In this document: positions 1 to 11,704 of the stretch, piece by piece | Position numbering within the stretch: position 1 is the first letter of the stretch | Layout: each line of letters starts with the position of its first letter | Assembly (NCBI GenBank): GCA_907164885.2 | Contig: OU015499.1 | Coordinates: forward strand, 165,404,097-165,468,096 | DNA length: 64,000 nt | Origin: Dolomedes plantarius | Taxonomy: Eukaryota; Arthropoda; Arachnida; Araneae; Dolomedidae | Direction of reading: 5' to 3' | Position numbers and translations under genes: made by a program | The notes under the pieces: model-generated | Databases searched by the model: none | Seen by the model: only the letters and a program-made list of their open reading frames with translations | What the model was told of the DNA's origin: nothing

Positions 1-210
1 CTTTCTTGAGGATGTCCTCACATGGATACTCTTTTAAAAATATCTGCATATAGCAATCGTACAGTGCAACGAGAGTGCGCAAATCTAATTTTTCCGGTAC
101 CTCTCTTTAGGAAAAAAAATTTACGATAGTTAAAAACATTTATTTAATCACAAATTACTCTGTTCTTACTCTCCCGGAATGTTACCGTTCCGGCACCTAG
201 AAATCTAGCA

Positions 211-213
<3 letters not shown>

Positions 214-266
<53 letters not shown>

Positions 267-277
267 GAGAGAGAGAG
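214..277. repeat. TA microsatellite with short GA tail
   Basis: A run of alternating T and A is followed by a short GA run. It is simple sequence. No gene is seen in positions 1-355. Confidence 0.9.
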
Positions 278-357
278 CGATACAAACGGCATCCGAACAC
301 AATGTTTGTTATTGTATTTGTTGGGTGTTACTTTGATTATCATGTTTCCTCTGCAGA

Positions 358-414
358 ACTGTCCCCACGGCACCTGTTCAACCTGAACCTGTTGAAGACG
401 GTGGCCGAGGAGTA
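358..414 (+). CDS. Candidate terminal exon of a plus-strand host gene
   Basis: A pyrimidine-rich tract ending in CTCTGCAG at about 355 is a good splice acceptor. From there one frame reads LSPRHLFNLNLLKTVAEE and ends at a TAG. The stretch is much richer in G and C than its surroundings, as expected of an exon in this AT-rich window. An AATACA-type polyadenylation signal and a TG/T-rich stretch follow within about 100 bases. The upstream exons would lie before the window. The protein is not recognised and the piece is short, so an intronic coincidence is possible. The exact acceptor phase cannot be fixed from one exon. Confidence 0.4.
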
Positions 415-471
415 GGACGAGTACATTTCAACGAACTGTAACTTATGGCTGCTGTACATAGCGTGCGATTT

Positions 472-520
472 TAATACATAAATTTTTAGAACATGCCATG
501 TCTCGTTGTCTGTTTTTCCC
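472..520 (+). terminator. Possible polyadenylation region
   Basis: AATACATAAA is followed about 25-40 bases later by TCTCGTTGTCTG and a T run, the usual order of a poly(A) signal and a GU-rich element. It lies just after the stop of the candidate terminal exon. AATACA is a weaker variant of AATAAA. Confidence 0.3.
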
Positions 521-543
521 TTTGTGCCTGTTCACCGTGAGAG

Positions 544-600
544 TGACGTCGGGTCAGCGTTATAAAAATGCGCGACCATTCACAGAGCGCAATTCAGTGA
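544..600 (+). promoter_or_regulatory. Candidate arthropod core promoter
   Basis: GTGACGTC, which resembles a CRE/ATF site, is followed by TATAAAAA at 561 and by TCAGT at 594-598, the arthropod initiator consensus. The A of the initiator is 35 bases after the start of the TATA box, slightly more than the usual 30-31. No open frame starting just downstream was recognised. It could be the promoter of an unseen short transcript or a transposon relic. Confidence 0.3.
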
Positions 601-737
601 CCACCTCATATGTCAGAGCCGTCGTAGGTCAGGTCAACTATCTATGGAGCTAACGGAGTAACGCAAAATCGAAGTGTAACGGAGCAGCAAAAAACACTAT
701 GTTTAGACATACGGATATATATAAGTACATATATACA

Positions 738-738
738 T

Positions 739-792
<54 letters not shown>
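738..792. repeat. CA/TA compound microsatellite
   Basis: A CA run passes directly into a TA run. It is simple sequence. Confidence 0.9.
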
Positions 793-795
<3 letters not shown>

Positions 796-811
796 AAACA
801 ATGTTTGTATA

Positions 812-960
812 TGCATATATCGCACCTCTGCTACAAGAGTGTTACATTTCAAAATAGCCATATTTTCAGGAAGAGCTATAGAAGAAATGAAATGGCTTCC
901 TGAAAATAATGGCTATATTGAGATGTAACACTCTTCTATCAGAGGTGCGATATATATGCA
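812..960. repeat. Long inverted repeat (foldback, about 65-base arms)
   Basis: The segment at 812-876 is repeated in inverted orientation at 895-960 with few mismatches and an 18-base spacer. Both arms carry CGCACCTCTG and the GTGTTACAT core. A transcript would fold into a long, nearly paired hairpin. It may be a MITE, or it may come from an inverted duplication at the edge of the adjoining Tigger-type element. No target duplication is evident. Confidence 0.75.
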
Positions 961-1552
961 TTGATTTCCGCTTATAAGAATCACGTTATCATTACTGTTT
1001 TTGATTCTTATTAGCTGTTGATTCTTATAACCTAAATTTAGGTTTTTGAGCACGCACACACACACAAAGATAATTTACCATTAAATACTATTTAATTTAC
1101 GTTAATTATCTTTTATTAAAATTATTTTTCATAATTTAAAAAAAACAACTTAATTTCTACACCTATAAGTAGATACACATGATTATAGTAAGAGGAGGAA
1201 AAAATCCGATATTTATAACAACATACCTTGTAAGGCGCGCCACGTCTGGGAACCCGTGTCAAGGTTGGCGTGTGGCAACCCTACTTCCGAGGGGAGCGCG
1301 TTGTTGGTGAGAGGGGAGTTGAACGGCAGAGGAGAACACATACGCCAACAAATATGGCTCTGTATGCCAAATCGATCCTGCATTAATCATTTTTTATGTG
1401 CTATATGTGCTGTGTCCCTTAAAAACAATGTAATAAAAGCTTCGGACAAAATTCTGGAAGTCTTTTTTGTGTCGTCTCTGTTCCTCGTATAAAAGAACCC
1501 CCACGCAAAGCGGTTAAAAACAATTACATACCTTTTAAACAGTTTTAACATT

Positions 1553-2885
1553 TCAACTACAGGAAGGGTGCAAGAAAAAGTTTTCTATGGTTGTTTGACG
1601 TAAAGAAGTTTTTAGGAGGCTGTTTGTACCAATTTCAATATCATAAAATGTCCCGTAAAGGTCTTCAGAAGCTCCTCTATATTCAAGAGTTCTTCTAAGA
1701 ATGCTCAGCGCTTCTCTGGATTCTTTTGCTGGTGGTGGTTTTTCTGGGAATATGTCATTCATTTCGTCTTTGTCCTCAGTTTTATCGACAGTTTTTTTAA
1801 TTTCTTCGACGATTCCATCTTCTGTCCATTCTTCCGAAGTGTGTAGGTTTCCGTCGATTTCAACCCACTCACCGCGGGATTCCTTAACAGGATCAGTTTC
1901 TGCTTGACTTAATGAGTTATCAGTCTCACAAAAAAATCCTGCTTTACGGAAGCAATTAGCAATGCAGTGATTTGAAACTCTTTTCCAGGCACTTGCAATC
2001 ATATGTTATCAAGCATACACATGTGTGTTTTTTACTTAGTAGTTCTGACACAGATCCCTTTCCTTCGTCGATTTCTGACGTCAACAATTGTTTGTTGCAA
2101 GTCAGAGCGATATAGCGGTTTAAAAGTTTTTATGATTCCTCGATCAAAAGGTTGTATTTCTGATGTTGTATTCGCTGGCAAAAAACAAAGCTCTATATTT
2201 GTGAGCTTTACAACTGGATGAGCCAGACAGTTGTTCAAAATCAGAACAATTTTTTTCTTCCCCAGTTAGCTCCTTATCCCACTTTAGAAGGAAGTTAGGG
2301 AAGATCCTGCTACGCATCCTAGCATTTTTTGAATTTTCGTAAGACACAGGGAGGATTTTTATTTTCGTACCTATTACCGTTTTCTTTACGCTCCCAGTCA
2401 TATTTGTCGTCCAAAGAACTGTAACGCGTTCCCAACAGAAGAAAAACCTGTTTTAAACATCATCATTCGATCAGGCATCGCTCTAAAATAAAGCCCAGTC
2501 TCATCGTATTAAACATTTGGTATGGGCGTAGTTTTTCATTATTGCAGGCAAGTAGTTGGAGAGCCAGTATTCAGCTGATTCCGTAATTTTTTTTCTAAAC
2601 AATATTGTTTCTCTCTTTCCATCGGGTAAGCCAACCTTCTGTAGCACGGAAATGGTTTTCTTTTAATTTGTCTTCGGCCTTTTGCAGCAACAAAGTCCAT
2701 TCTTCACTCGGGCTCCTGTGAACCACTGCAAGAGAGCCTCTTCTACGTCGACTGATTTTCTTTTTTCTATCAAGATTTCCATTTTTGCTAATGGTGGCCG
2801 AAATTTCCTCTCGACATTTTAAAATTTTACTAAGAGTAGACCGAGTTACACCCAAACGGGAGGCAGCTTCTCTTTGGCTGTTCAT
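1553..2885 (-). pseudogene. Tigger/pogo-type transposase pseudogene
   Basis: Read from 2885 downward, the first 96 codons carry a CENP-B-like helix-turn-helix (SQREAASRLGVTRSTLSKIL) and then TRWKERNNI, typical of the second DNA-binding part. A middle block contains LLKWDKELTGEEKN. A third block in another frame (2238-2032) carries the second catalytic aspartate region, seen as CLAHP followed by FLPANTTSEIQPFDRGIIK. The last block (2002-1553) begins ASAWKRVSNHCIANCFRKAGF, the usual C-terminal start of Tigger proteins. Frameshifts and stops separate the blocks, so no functional transposase is made. Family membership rests on motifs alone. Confidence 0.75.
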
Positions 2886-3070
2886 AACAGCAGCTTAATA
2901 TCTAATTAACAAGTTCTGTCTAAGGGTTTTCACTGTTTTGAATTGGACACTAGCTGGTAATTTTGTTAGTAAATTAAAGTGATGCAACATTCACCTTCTA
3001 GCTTAGGTTAAGGGGCTGAATCTACTAATGTGACGCTCGCTTAAGTGATAGTGGACACTTATGTGTTGCA

Positions 3071-3210
3071 GGATCCAGGAAGTGGGGATGGGGCAAAAGA
3101 GTTCCTGTCTCTGAGAAAAGTCAACTCTGACCTGAACGGGCAGAGATGTCCCTGGGACAAGCTTGTGGCCGGTTTAAACGTATCCAGGCGTGCAATAATG
3201 GTAATAAAAT
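3071..3210 (+). other. Possible exon inside the Tigger interval
   Basis: After TGTGTTGCAG there is a 46-codon open frame containing NGQRCPWDKLVAGLNVSRR, ended by TAA, with AATAAA motifs just downstream. It sits on the opposite strand to the transposase, upstream of that gene's start. It could be a captured host exon, a remnant of an exon interrupted by the element, or chance. No homology is recognised. Confidence 0.2.
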
Positions 3211-3745
3211 AATTATAGAGATAAAAACATTATTAGTTTATTATAGCCAACCACTACTTTGGTTACACAATAAATGACTGGAAGCAGTAAAGGTGAAGGA
3301 ATCATCTAACGTTATATAGGCATGTCCTGTTCCCTGCAGCTCATTTCCTTTGTGCGGGAAGCTCGTTTTAATGTGCTAGAAATGCACACGTGCCGTGGGC
3401 GTGTTCAAATTTGCATATTGCATTAAAATTTGCATTTCTGCATAAGTATCGGCACAAGCTAATAGGACAGAGTTAAGCAAAATAGTTTACCGGTAAACTA
3501 TGATGTGATATCTAACAAAGAAATGGATGCATGTTACGACTGTATTCTATCCCAACGTCTTATCAGTATTTTCAAAAAGTAAAGCAACAACTTGGTGCGA
3601 TTTGAGGTTTTAGGTAGCTTTTTGGAAAGCGAAGATTGTAAGATGATTCTTTAAATCGAAAATTTAAAATGGAAATAATACATTTGCCTTTGTTTTTGCG
3701 ACATTGGTTCTTATAACCACTAATCACTATAAGCGGTGGTTACTG

Positions 3746-4861
3746 TATTACAAAATTTAAATTTTTCTCAGCACTAGAGACGCCATTAATTCATACTAAA
3801 GGACAAAAGACCTCTGCTCAGATACCCTAAAATATAGCTCCGTATTAACCGTGAAAGCGGTATCGTTTCATTATCGAATTTACATATTTTCTCGCTACCG
3901 ATCGAAGTAATGCGCAGCTTTCCGGAACCAACGCTTCGGGTGTCGCAGAGCCTCAAAGATACTCGAATTTTCGAGATATTTAAAATCCCGAGGAGGACAG
4001 GGCGATGCGGTCTCGTATGACGTCATACCTTTGACGACTTTCTAAAAGGCCTTCCTAAAACTTTTTTTTAGTTCTAGGCAACTACGCTTTGCCAAATGCA
4101 TCCCCAAAAACAAACAAGGTGGCTCAGGTTTGAGGTTTCTCGTGAAAGCCGTGACATCATCGAAACCGCCGTATGAGTGTATCGTTTTTTCGGCACCTAA
4201 CTGGTAATAAGTAGAACTAGAGGCGCCATTAATTCTTCCTAAAGGTCTATTACTCCGAAATATCTCTTCCCGAAACTTGTCATCTCGATCTTACCGTATG
4301 TTGGTGAAGATTCATCGTCTCATTCTGAATCAGCAACCGCAGCTTTTGCGATCGTTCCACCATATGAAAGACAGCACTTCTTACGGATGCCCATAAAAAT
4401 GCTGTTTCATGCTGTCCATTACCCCTACCTCCTCTTAAGGTATTACCCGTGAATAACGTCCGCCATAATGAACATTTGTTATGAAGAACGTTGCTTTTTG
4501 CTTCAAAAGGAGCGCCATATGGTGGATATAATCTAATAAATCTTTTCTCATTTCATTTATTATTTTTTTCGGGGGAGGAAGGGAGGGCGGTTTGAAATGT
4601 TATATCATTGAAATACACGGTACTGTTTATTCACTGGCGCATTCCAACCCCGGGTCGCTTGTCAATTGTGCTTATTACCTTCAAAATTGTGAGAAATAAT
4701 AACACGGACAAAATGAAAGAAAGGACAATGATGTGTTGCTATTGCTTTTATTTCTATTGCTTTTGGCTGGCTACACATGTTTATTGCAGAAATGGTTGGA
4801 GGCGAGGCGACTCTTGCGAAATTTCGCATTGACATTTGTTTTAACACATTCACGTATTTAA
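3746..4861. other. Intergenic stretch without recognised gene
   Basis: No convincing exon is seen. A 20-base unit (ACTAGAG, A or G, CGCCATTAATTC) occurs at 3773-3792 and again at 4216-4235, followed in both by CTAAAGG after a short gap, so part of this region is an old direct duplication. Confidence 0.5.
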
Positions 4862-5165
4862 ATGTATATACACACATTTACAAATTCGCTTTTGCATGCC
4901 TATATACATATTTACAAATTCGCTTTTGCATGGTTATATACATATTTACAAATTCGCTTTTGCATGGTTATATACATATTTACAAAGTCGCATTTGCGCG
5001 TATAAATGCATATTTACAAATTCGCTTTTGCATGCCTATATACATATTTACAATTTCGCTTTTGCATGGTTATATACATATTTACAAAGTCGCATTTGCG
5101 CGTATAAATGCATATTTACAAATTCGCTTTTGCATGGTTATATACATATTTACAAACACATATTT
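4862..5165. repeat. 34-bp minisatellite with a three-unit superstructure
   Basis: About eight copies of a 34-base unit, for example ACAAATTCGCTTTTGCATGG followed by TTATATACATATTT. A variant with GTCGCATTTGCGCG occurs at 4986 and again at about 5088, 102 bases apart, so three-unit blocks were duplicated. The open frames across it reflect the repeat and are not judged to be genes. Confidence 0.9.
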
Positions 5166-5342
5166 ACAATACGGTCACATTTACATTTTTATATATTTAT
5201 ACAGTTTATAGATTTACAAAGTACATTTACATTTACATACACTTTTACATACATAATAATTATTTTTACAAAGACATTGATAACTTTTCTCACAGATATT
5301 TAAATACATTTACACACTTATATAAATACAGCATCATAAAAA

Positions 5343-5520
5343 TATTTTTAAACATATTTGAACTTTTTTCTTCCATTTTCAACATATTTTAAAATTTCGA
5401 CTTGCATTTCTAACACATTTTAAACTTTTTTCTTACATTTTCAACATATCTTAAAACTTTTTTCTTACATTTTCAACATATCTTAAAACTTTTTTCTTAC
5501 ATTTTGACATTTTTTCAAAA
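5343..5520. repeat. About 32-bp degenerate tandem repeat
   Basis: Units of the type CATTTTCAACATATCTTAAA plus CTTTTTTCTTA are repeated about five times with substitutions. The repeat is AT-rich. From 5520 to 6190 no feature is seen. Confidence 0.8.
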
Positions 5521-6194
5521 CTTTAAAAGGAACTTCAATCAATTTAAACACTTTTCTGGTGATGGCGGGAAAATACTTTTTAAAATCTTAATTCTGATTT
5601 GTTATATGTCCTAATTTGATCCGGCCTGTAAGAAAAAGTAATTAACAATAAAGACATATGAAAAAACTCTTTTAAAAAAGTAACCATAAAGCCCACATTA
5701 TAATAATTTCTCATTAGAACCCCTTCCTGTTTTTAATTTATTTATTGAAGTGCATTAATGGATAACGGGAGTTCGGGATACTCTTTTCCATGTTTGCAAA
5801 ATTAAACCTTCATTTGCAAATTACAGCTGTGCTTAGATTTTTGTCATAAATCGTAAAACTGATGTAAAATATTTCTTACTTATTTTTAAAGTCTCCTGTA
5901 TTTCGAATATAGTTTAATCGATATTAAATTTGTATTGTAAAATGGCACAACAACATATTATATTTTAATTTCCAAGAGAAAAGTGGTTGACAGGTAATTC
6001 GTTCACTTTAGTTTAATGACACGTGCGATGCTCATTTGTTAGCGCAACACCTACGGAGCCTGTTAGATAGATCTATAAACAGAGGCCTTCACCAACCGTA
6101 AAGGCCGTTCAACTGTTTCATAACTGGTAGAGATAAAAAGTCCCCCTATGATATCAGAGAGGGTGGAAGAAGGTACGAGCCCACCGGATGTCTC

Positions 6195-6655
6195 CCCTTT
6201 GCAACGGGTTTCCATACAGCGAAGGGTATCGAACAAACAGCGCCAAATTTCGACGAATAAATTCGACGTTCGGTTTGAAATACGGTTTGCCGTCCATATT
6301 AACAAACCGAAAACTTGCAAAGCCGTTCGTTCATTTTTGTGTAGTGAATTCCTCGTTTGAGTTATTTTTCTAACTTTATTGAGTTACAGTAGCGAAGAGC
6401 GAAATGAAGTGTCCTACTCGAAATGAAATTTACAAGCCAAAACATTCCAAGCTAGACTGCAAGCTCGTACACATACAGCAAAAGACGGCCAATGAACATT
6501 CATCAACTTCCATTGATATACCGCCTAATGAGCGAACCCTGGCAACAGCAAAACGTTCGTTGATGTTCGTTTCTATGTATACATTTACCGAACAACTTTG
6601 TTCGTTAGCATTCGGTAGTCTTGGTTCACATTATATATACGTGCCTTTATAATCT
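6195..6655 (+). repeat. Unnamed interspersed repeat, copy 1
   Basis: Shares blocks in the same order with copies at 7596-8085 and 12885-13125: CCAAATTT(C)GACGAATAAATTCG, CATCAACAAACCGAAA-like, TACTCGAAATGAA, and a segment around TGAGCGAACC with TTAGCGAACAAC-like text. Only part of the element is present in each copy. No coding potential or terminal repeats were found, so the class is unknown. Confidence 0.6.
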
Positions 6656-6749
6656 TTATTTTAAAAATTTTTAATGAGGGCGAATTTTGGAATAATTGAG
6701 AAAAAGTAATTGTCTCTAAATACTTTTTTCACATTCTTTCAGCATGCGA

Positions 6750-6772
6750 CCCCCCCCCCCCCAAAAAAAAAA
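6750..6772. repeat. C13 then A10 homopolymer tracts
   Basis: Thirteen C followed by ten A. From 6773 to 7595 no recognised feature is present. Confidence 0.9.
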
Positions 6773-7595
6773 GGTGTTTATTAGGTTTACGTATCAGGAA
6801 TTACAAATTCAATCCAACTATGGAATTTGATCTGGCTGAAATAATCTAAATTTCACTGAAAATTAAACTTTAACTGAAATAGTGCAGTCAACCTGCGCAA
6901 TACTGAAATTCTAAGTTTGGTCACCAGTCTACCTGTGACAGAGGGCGATAAAGCCATGCTTCTTGAAACACGACATCTCTGAGACATAGAATAAACTTCG
7001 TCGATCGTCACAAAAGTTGCGAAATTATACATATGTCAAAATGTTCGTCAAGTTTAGAATAAAAGTACCCATTCGTTTCTTATTTCATTCCTGTTTCGAA
7101 CCATCGACTGAATATAATAAATTTTTTTTTCAAGGAAACATGTTTCTAACTCAGTTATGTGACTCAACAAAAAATTTGATAAATATTGAAAATTATTTAA
7201 AAAAACTAAAAGTATAAATATTCGAGCACTTACCGACTTTTTACGCGAGAACCTTTTGAAAAATTTTCTCAGTCCTTTGAATTGTTTCTTTTTCGGTGCC
7301 TGTGAACGAAAACGAAAAAGATGATAGAGGTCGATGTAAGATTTTATAACCCTAAAAGCATTAATACTGTCTCAGGTGCATTTTTATCTCATCGTTCCCA
7401 TAAGTCAAAAAATCTTTTAGGGGTAGGAGATTTCTATTAATTTCATCCTCGTACCCGTTCTGAAGAGAGCAGTTTGCAAAGAGCAACAAAAGAAGCATTC
7501 AGTCGATGCCGAGTTCATTTTTCTTAAGGAGACCCTTGAACAAACCTGTGAACATTATAAATCAACACACTCTCCTGGCCTTGTCTATTTCTGGG

Positions 7596-8085
7596 TTCTG
7601 GAAACGTATTAAGCGAACGACGGTCAACGAAGGACAACGAGCAAATTGCGCCAAATTTCAACGAATAAATTCGGAGTTCGGCCTGAATGTCGATTGGCCC
7701 CCCAACATCAACAAACCGAAAGCTTCTTGAACCATTCTTTCATTTTCCTGAAGAGAAATGACAGAATTTAATGACAGAGAATTTCTCCAGTCCATACTAT
7801 ATTTCGAAACTCAGTTTCCGATAAACGAACAACAAAATTAAGTTTCTTTTTCGAAATGAAATTTAGAAGCAAAAAAGTAAAAAGATTGCAAGCTGAACTG
7901 TAGGCTCTACACACATATGGCGGACGACGGCTAAGGAAGAGTAACGAAGTTCCTTTGATGTACTAGATTGCTTAGGGAGCGAACCGTGGTAACGGCAAAC
8001 AAATGCGCCCGTTGCTACAAACACATTTAGCGAACAACCTCCTTCGTTCGCCTTTGTTACGAACAACGCCTTTAGTAAAATCTAT
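7596..8085 (+). repeat. Unnamed interspersed repeat, copy 2
   Basis: Matches copy 1 (6195-6655) across the CGCCAAATTTCAACGAATAA block, the ACAAACCGAAA block, GAAATGAAATTTA and the terminal TAGCGAACAAC plus TTCGTTCG blocks. It diverges by many substitutions and indels, so the copies are old. Confidence 0.6.
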
Positions 8086-8743
8086 CAGAGCCGAACGGAT
8101 AACTGGATGGAAAGGGAAAAAAAACTTATTTAACTCGTAGAAATGGGTTATGATGTAAAGTCCTGCATATTCATCGAAAACGTCGATAGTTTCTAAGTCG
8201 TCCCCCAACCCCTCTCTTCTGAAACACGTAGAGTGTGACAGTTGTGTCATCATGACATAAGTTTGGTTGAATAAAAACTGGAATTTTCATACCCTGTAAC
8301 GCATAGTTGATCCAACCGGTCCTGGAGAACTTATTAAATTTTAAATATTCGGGACTCGGAGCTCTTATATCCAGTATTTTTCCGATAATCCACATCCATT
8401 TTCATTGTACCTTTCAAGTTGAGTTAACGGTGGTCTGCTGTCATTATACGATTAGGTAACAACAGCCATTATGATGGCCAAGCTGCCGGGCGATGCTCTG
8501 ATGATGATTTACAGATTCCGTGAATCTCGAAATGTGCCAGGTCTGTAAACATCGCAATTTGACTCTTTGTGTGGATGTCATAGTTCCCCCACAACCAGTC
8601 CATACAGAAAATTATGATATCGTGGAGGAGTTTTTTTATTGATTAAGAATGTTTGACTTATGCAATCCTAACATACAAACTTCAAGGCATGATGAGAATG
8701 CTTTTGTGCAATTTTCGCGAAGTCCATCTTCTGGGTAACTCAC

Positions 8744-8954
8744 CTCCCGCTGCTATTTTCCAGTATTTTAATGCGGAAGGCAATAATTGTCTCTGACGGT
8801 TTGACATTGGTTTTTGAAAAGTACAGGAATATATCCTTTGATGTAATCTTTGTTTTAGTTTCGTTTCTACTACTCGTTTTAATATGGAGGGGAAAAATCC
8901 ACCCAGAGGTGTGATATTTAACTTGACTGCTTTTATCAGCTTCATCTTTTATCA
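8744..8954 (-). other. Possible exon with good donor
   Basis: On the minus strand an open frame, including TSGWIFPLHIKTSS and KDIFLYFSKTNVKPSE, runs up to a consensus donor, GGGAG then GTGAGT, at 8743. It lies downstream of the five-exon gene on the same strand. However, the only nearby acceptor candidates give a splice phase that does not match the phase-0 exit of the exon at 9278-9365, so it may belong to something else or be chance. Confidence 0.22.
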
Positions 8955-9277
8955 CTCTTATATATCACCGCTTTTATCATGCTTAAATTTTAGTGTTTCT
9001 AACATCGCTGCTGTTTAATAATTATACCCGACTGTTTTCACCACCTTTTAAATGTAACTGCTTCTATCTCTTTTTAATTTTGACTGACTTTATCACCTTC
9101 CGCTTAGCATTCATTGTTCTTATCACCTCTCATATCGTTGTCGTTTCTTACATTTGTAAGTGCATAGTAGTTCTGCTGTTGTGGGACGTTTGACATAGCT
9201 TGTCCTTTCTGGACTTTTCCCATTTTCACTCTGTCCTTAGGTATTAAAAATGTGGGCATTGGTGTAACAAGACATAC

Positions 9278-9365
9278 CTTCAACGTCAGTAAGGAGGTGC
9301 CTTCAAATTCCAGTTCGTCCTCGCAGTACACAGAAAATACAGGGTCGTTAGTTGGGGCACGAGGC
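9278..9365 (-). CDS. Five-exon host gene, exon E
   Basis: The exon is bounded by a TTTTCTCCAG acceptor and an AAG|GTATGT donor. Its 88 bases supply one base to finish a codon begun in exon D, then 29 codons (including SVYCEDELEFEG), and end on a codon boundary. Together with exons A-D it continues one frame without stops. The product is not recognised. The piece is acidic. Later exons must lie at lower coordinates but were not identified with confidence. Confidence 0.6.
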
Positions 9366-9857
9366 CTGGAGAAAAGAGATGATTGTTTTGTAACAAACAC
9401 ACAACATATCCGACATATTAATGAACTTCAAAGCGTCTAGAGATGTTCGTTGCCCTAGTTCGGGTTCTTCTAAAATGAGAGTGATATGTGTTCTAAAAAT
9501 CTCCCAATTTTTGAAGCTCAAGTAAATTTATATCGTTAGTTTGAGATAACAAAATAATATAAAAGTAAATATCAGTATCAAATTATTTTAGGAAATTTAA
9601 ATTGTTTCTTTTCTAACTTTGATACCTGAAAGCTTATTAATGGTGTCCTTATAACAAAGAGTGTTTAGAATGTTCTCCTTTTCCATGCGCAGTTTTGTTC
9701 CGAATGAGCACTGTGTTAACCATTTTTTACCAGTTTCAGCACAGAAAATGAAGTCATTGGTAATGTTAAAATCAATCTTATGGTTATTCCGGTACCAGGA
9801 TATCTGAATATGTATTCGTATTGGAGTATAAAATTTCAGTTTTTCAGAAGTAGCATC

Positions 9858-10012
<155 letters not shown>

Positions 10013-10039
10013 ATTATTTTATTTTTTTTCCTGTTGCGC

Positions 10040-10320
10040 AGGAAGTTCTTATTTACCGTCAAGTCTTCCTGACTACTTAATTGTGGGAGCACTTTTTAGG
10101 TGAGCCAGCATTGATCCCTATGAGGGGACAACACGGTAACGCCTTAATTCGAGATTTTAACCCAAGCGCAATGCACGGAAGTTCACCACGTGGAAGGCAT
10201 TAACATCATAATTGGTGGACATTTTTAAATTAAGTTTTGAAGTCGAAGCCAGTGGATTTATTTATTTCTCGCAGTAATGGCGAAAATCTCTGTGCCGGCC
10301 CTGGGAGGGAACTATTTTGC
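10040..10320 (-). mobile_element. Probable SINE relic
   Basis: Contains the block ATCCCTATGAGGGGACAACAC, closely matching CCCCCTATGAAGGGACGACAC at about 26605. On the minus strand GGGTTAAAATCTC resembles a degenerate tRNA B box. The borders are uncertain. The rest of 10320-11426 is intron without a recognised feature. Confidence 0.35.
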
Positions 10321-11426
10321 TTAGAGTTAAAAGTGGTCCCGCTTATAAGTTTTTCATTAAATTTTAGTGTTTATACGATCATGTAGTGCTACAGATTGCA
10401 TGTCATTAATATGCTGCTTGTCAACCACTTTTCGGTTGTGTCCAATTTACTAAAAACCATTCTTGGTTTTTTCCACTAACTTTTCACATAAATCTCTCTG
10501 TGTATCATCTGTAAACAGAAGGAATAGAAGCGACACAAAGCTGGAAAGGATGACGTAAGCACGGAACAAACGACTTAATGGTTATAGCGGTGGGCCGAGC
10601 TTCGATCGAGACTTTGAAATAGACGCCAGTTTAACAAAGAAAAATCAGTGCTTAATTATATGGATTAATTTATATCTGCTTAAATTTGGAATTGCAAATG
10701 CAACCTTATCATTAGATATTTAATGTCGTGGTACTGGAGAAAGAGTATTTTTGTACTTTGTAAAGAACTTTGAATTTTCTGTTTACCCACTATTAGTCAA
10801 GAAGCCAAATTTGTTGCGGAATTTCTTCTTTTATTGCTTATCAGAGGACGTCATACACAATACTATAGTAGAGTAGATGACAGATTGTTAATTTATTAAA
10901 CTAAAAATGCATTTGCCTGAGGTACGATGGGTGATATCCACGCCACGAAAGCATATTCAGCAAGGCGAATTTCATAGCTTGGTAGTTACCATAGTTACCT
11001 TGTGGTTTTGTAATTTTTAGGTCATTTTATTGTCATACTCTTTTCAAATTTTAATCTAAGCTTTTAAGAACTGCAACACGTATAATGTTGCAAGAACTAA
11101 ATACAAAACAGAAGCGATTGGCTCTAACTCGCATCTCTTCACTGCAACTTGTCAGTTCAGTTTTAACGTGATTTTATTCCCACTATTTATCATTGCATTG
11201 CTCTCCTGACCACGGTAATGATGACATTTTTAATATTCTGGATGTCGTATTCATTCAACTCCAACTTCATTTTTCAGAGAATTTCCTTCACATAACTGCC
11301 CTTACAAACTTTTCCCAAATCACATTTTTCAATTTCCAGATTCTCACGCGGCAGTAAAAAATGATTTCGAGCGGGGGAAAGGAAAAGTAAAATGTACGCC
11401 TAAATGCCGGTCTATATTTCACTTAC

Positions 11427-11570
11427 TCGACAATTTCTGAAACCTCTTTTTGGGTGTTAAAAGCAAATTCAGGCTCAGAAAAGATTTCAACTGACGGCTC
11501 GCTGAAATGATCAGGCAAATTCTCCAGGTCTTCTGAGCATGGTTCGGCGCCGACTGGCTTGTCTACTTCA
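11427..11570 (-). CDS. Five-exon host gene, exon D
   Basis: The acceptor is CTGATTCACAG and the donor is GA|GTAAGT. The 144 bases give one completing base, 47 codons and two leftover bases, so this is a symmetrical phase-2 exon. Readable text includes LENLPDHFSEPSVEIFSEPE, rich in acidic residues, serine and proline, which suggests a disordered segment. The acceptor is near-identical to that of exon C (both TTCTGATTCACAG-like), so exons C and D may be an old duplication of splice-site surroundings, although their proteins are not alike. Confidence 0.7.
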
Positions 11571-11704
11571 CTGTGAATCAGAAAAAAGAGACTATATAAT
11601 AACATTCTCGAAGAACGGACAGTTTTGTATGCGTGAAAAATTGAATTCATTTTTCCCACCAGTTTACAAAGGTGCAGTAACATATTGTACAAAATTTCAC
11701 TTAC

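Larger units (their letters stand above)
959..3745 (-). mobile_element. Decayed pogo/Tigger-type DNA transposon
   Basis: Two inverted termini share CCGCTTATA plus a second TTATAAGAA block: at 959-1035 on the left, and on the reverse strand of 3700-3745 on the right. The right end reads ACTG followed by TA, the target duplicated by pogo elements. The left flank is TG, so one copy has mutated or the left border is slightly misplaced. The 2.8-kb length fits Tigger elements. The middle holds a broken CENP-B/DDE transposase on the minus strand. The non-coding flanks of the gene are long, so other DNA may have inserted. Confidence 0.6.

Noticed and set aside
4777..5392. Three overlapping plus-strand ORFs
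   Set aside because: They are generated by the 34-bp minisatellite. The coding text is a repetitive IYIF/LLHG pattern without domains.
8171..8395. Minus-strand exon pair around 8180-8395
   Set aside because: An acceptor and a donor-like site exist, but the phases of the two pieces do not join without a stop, and they do not match exon E.
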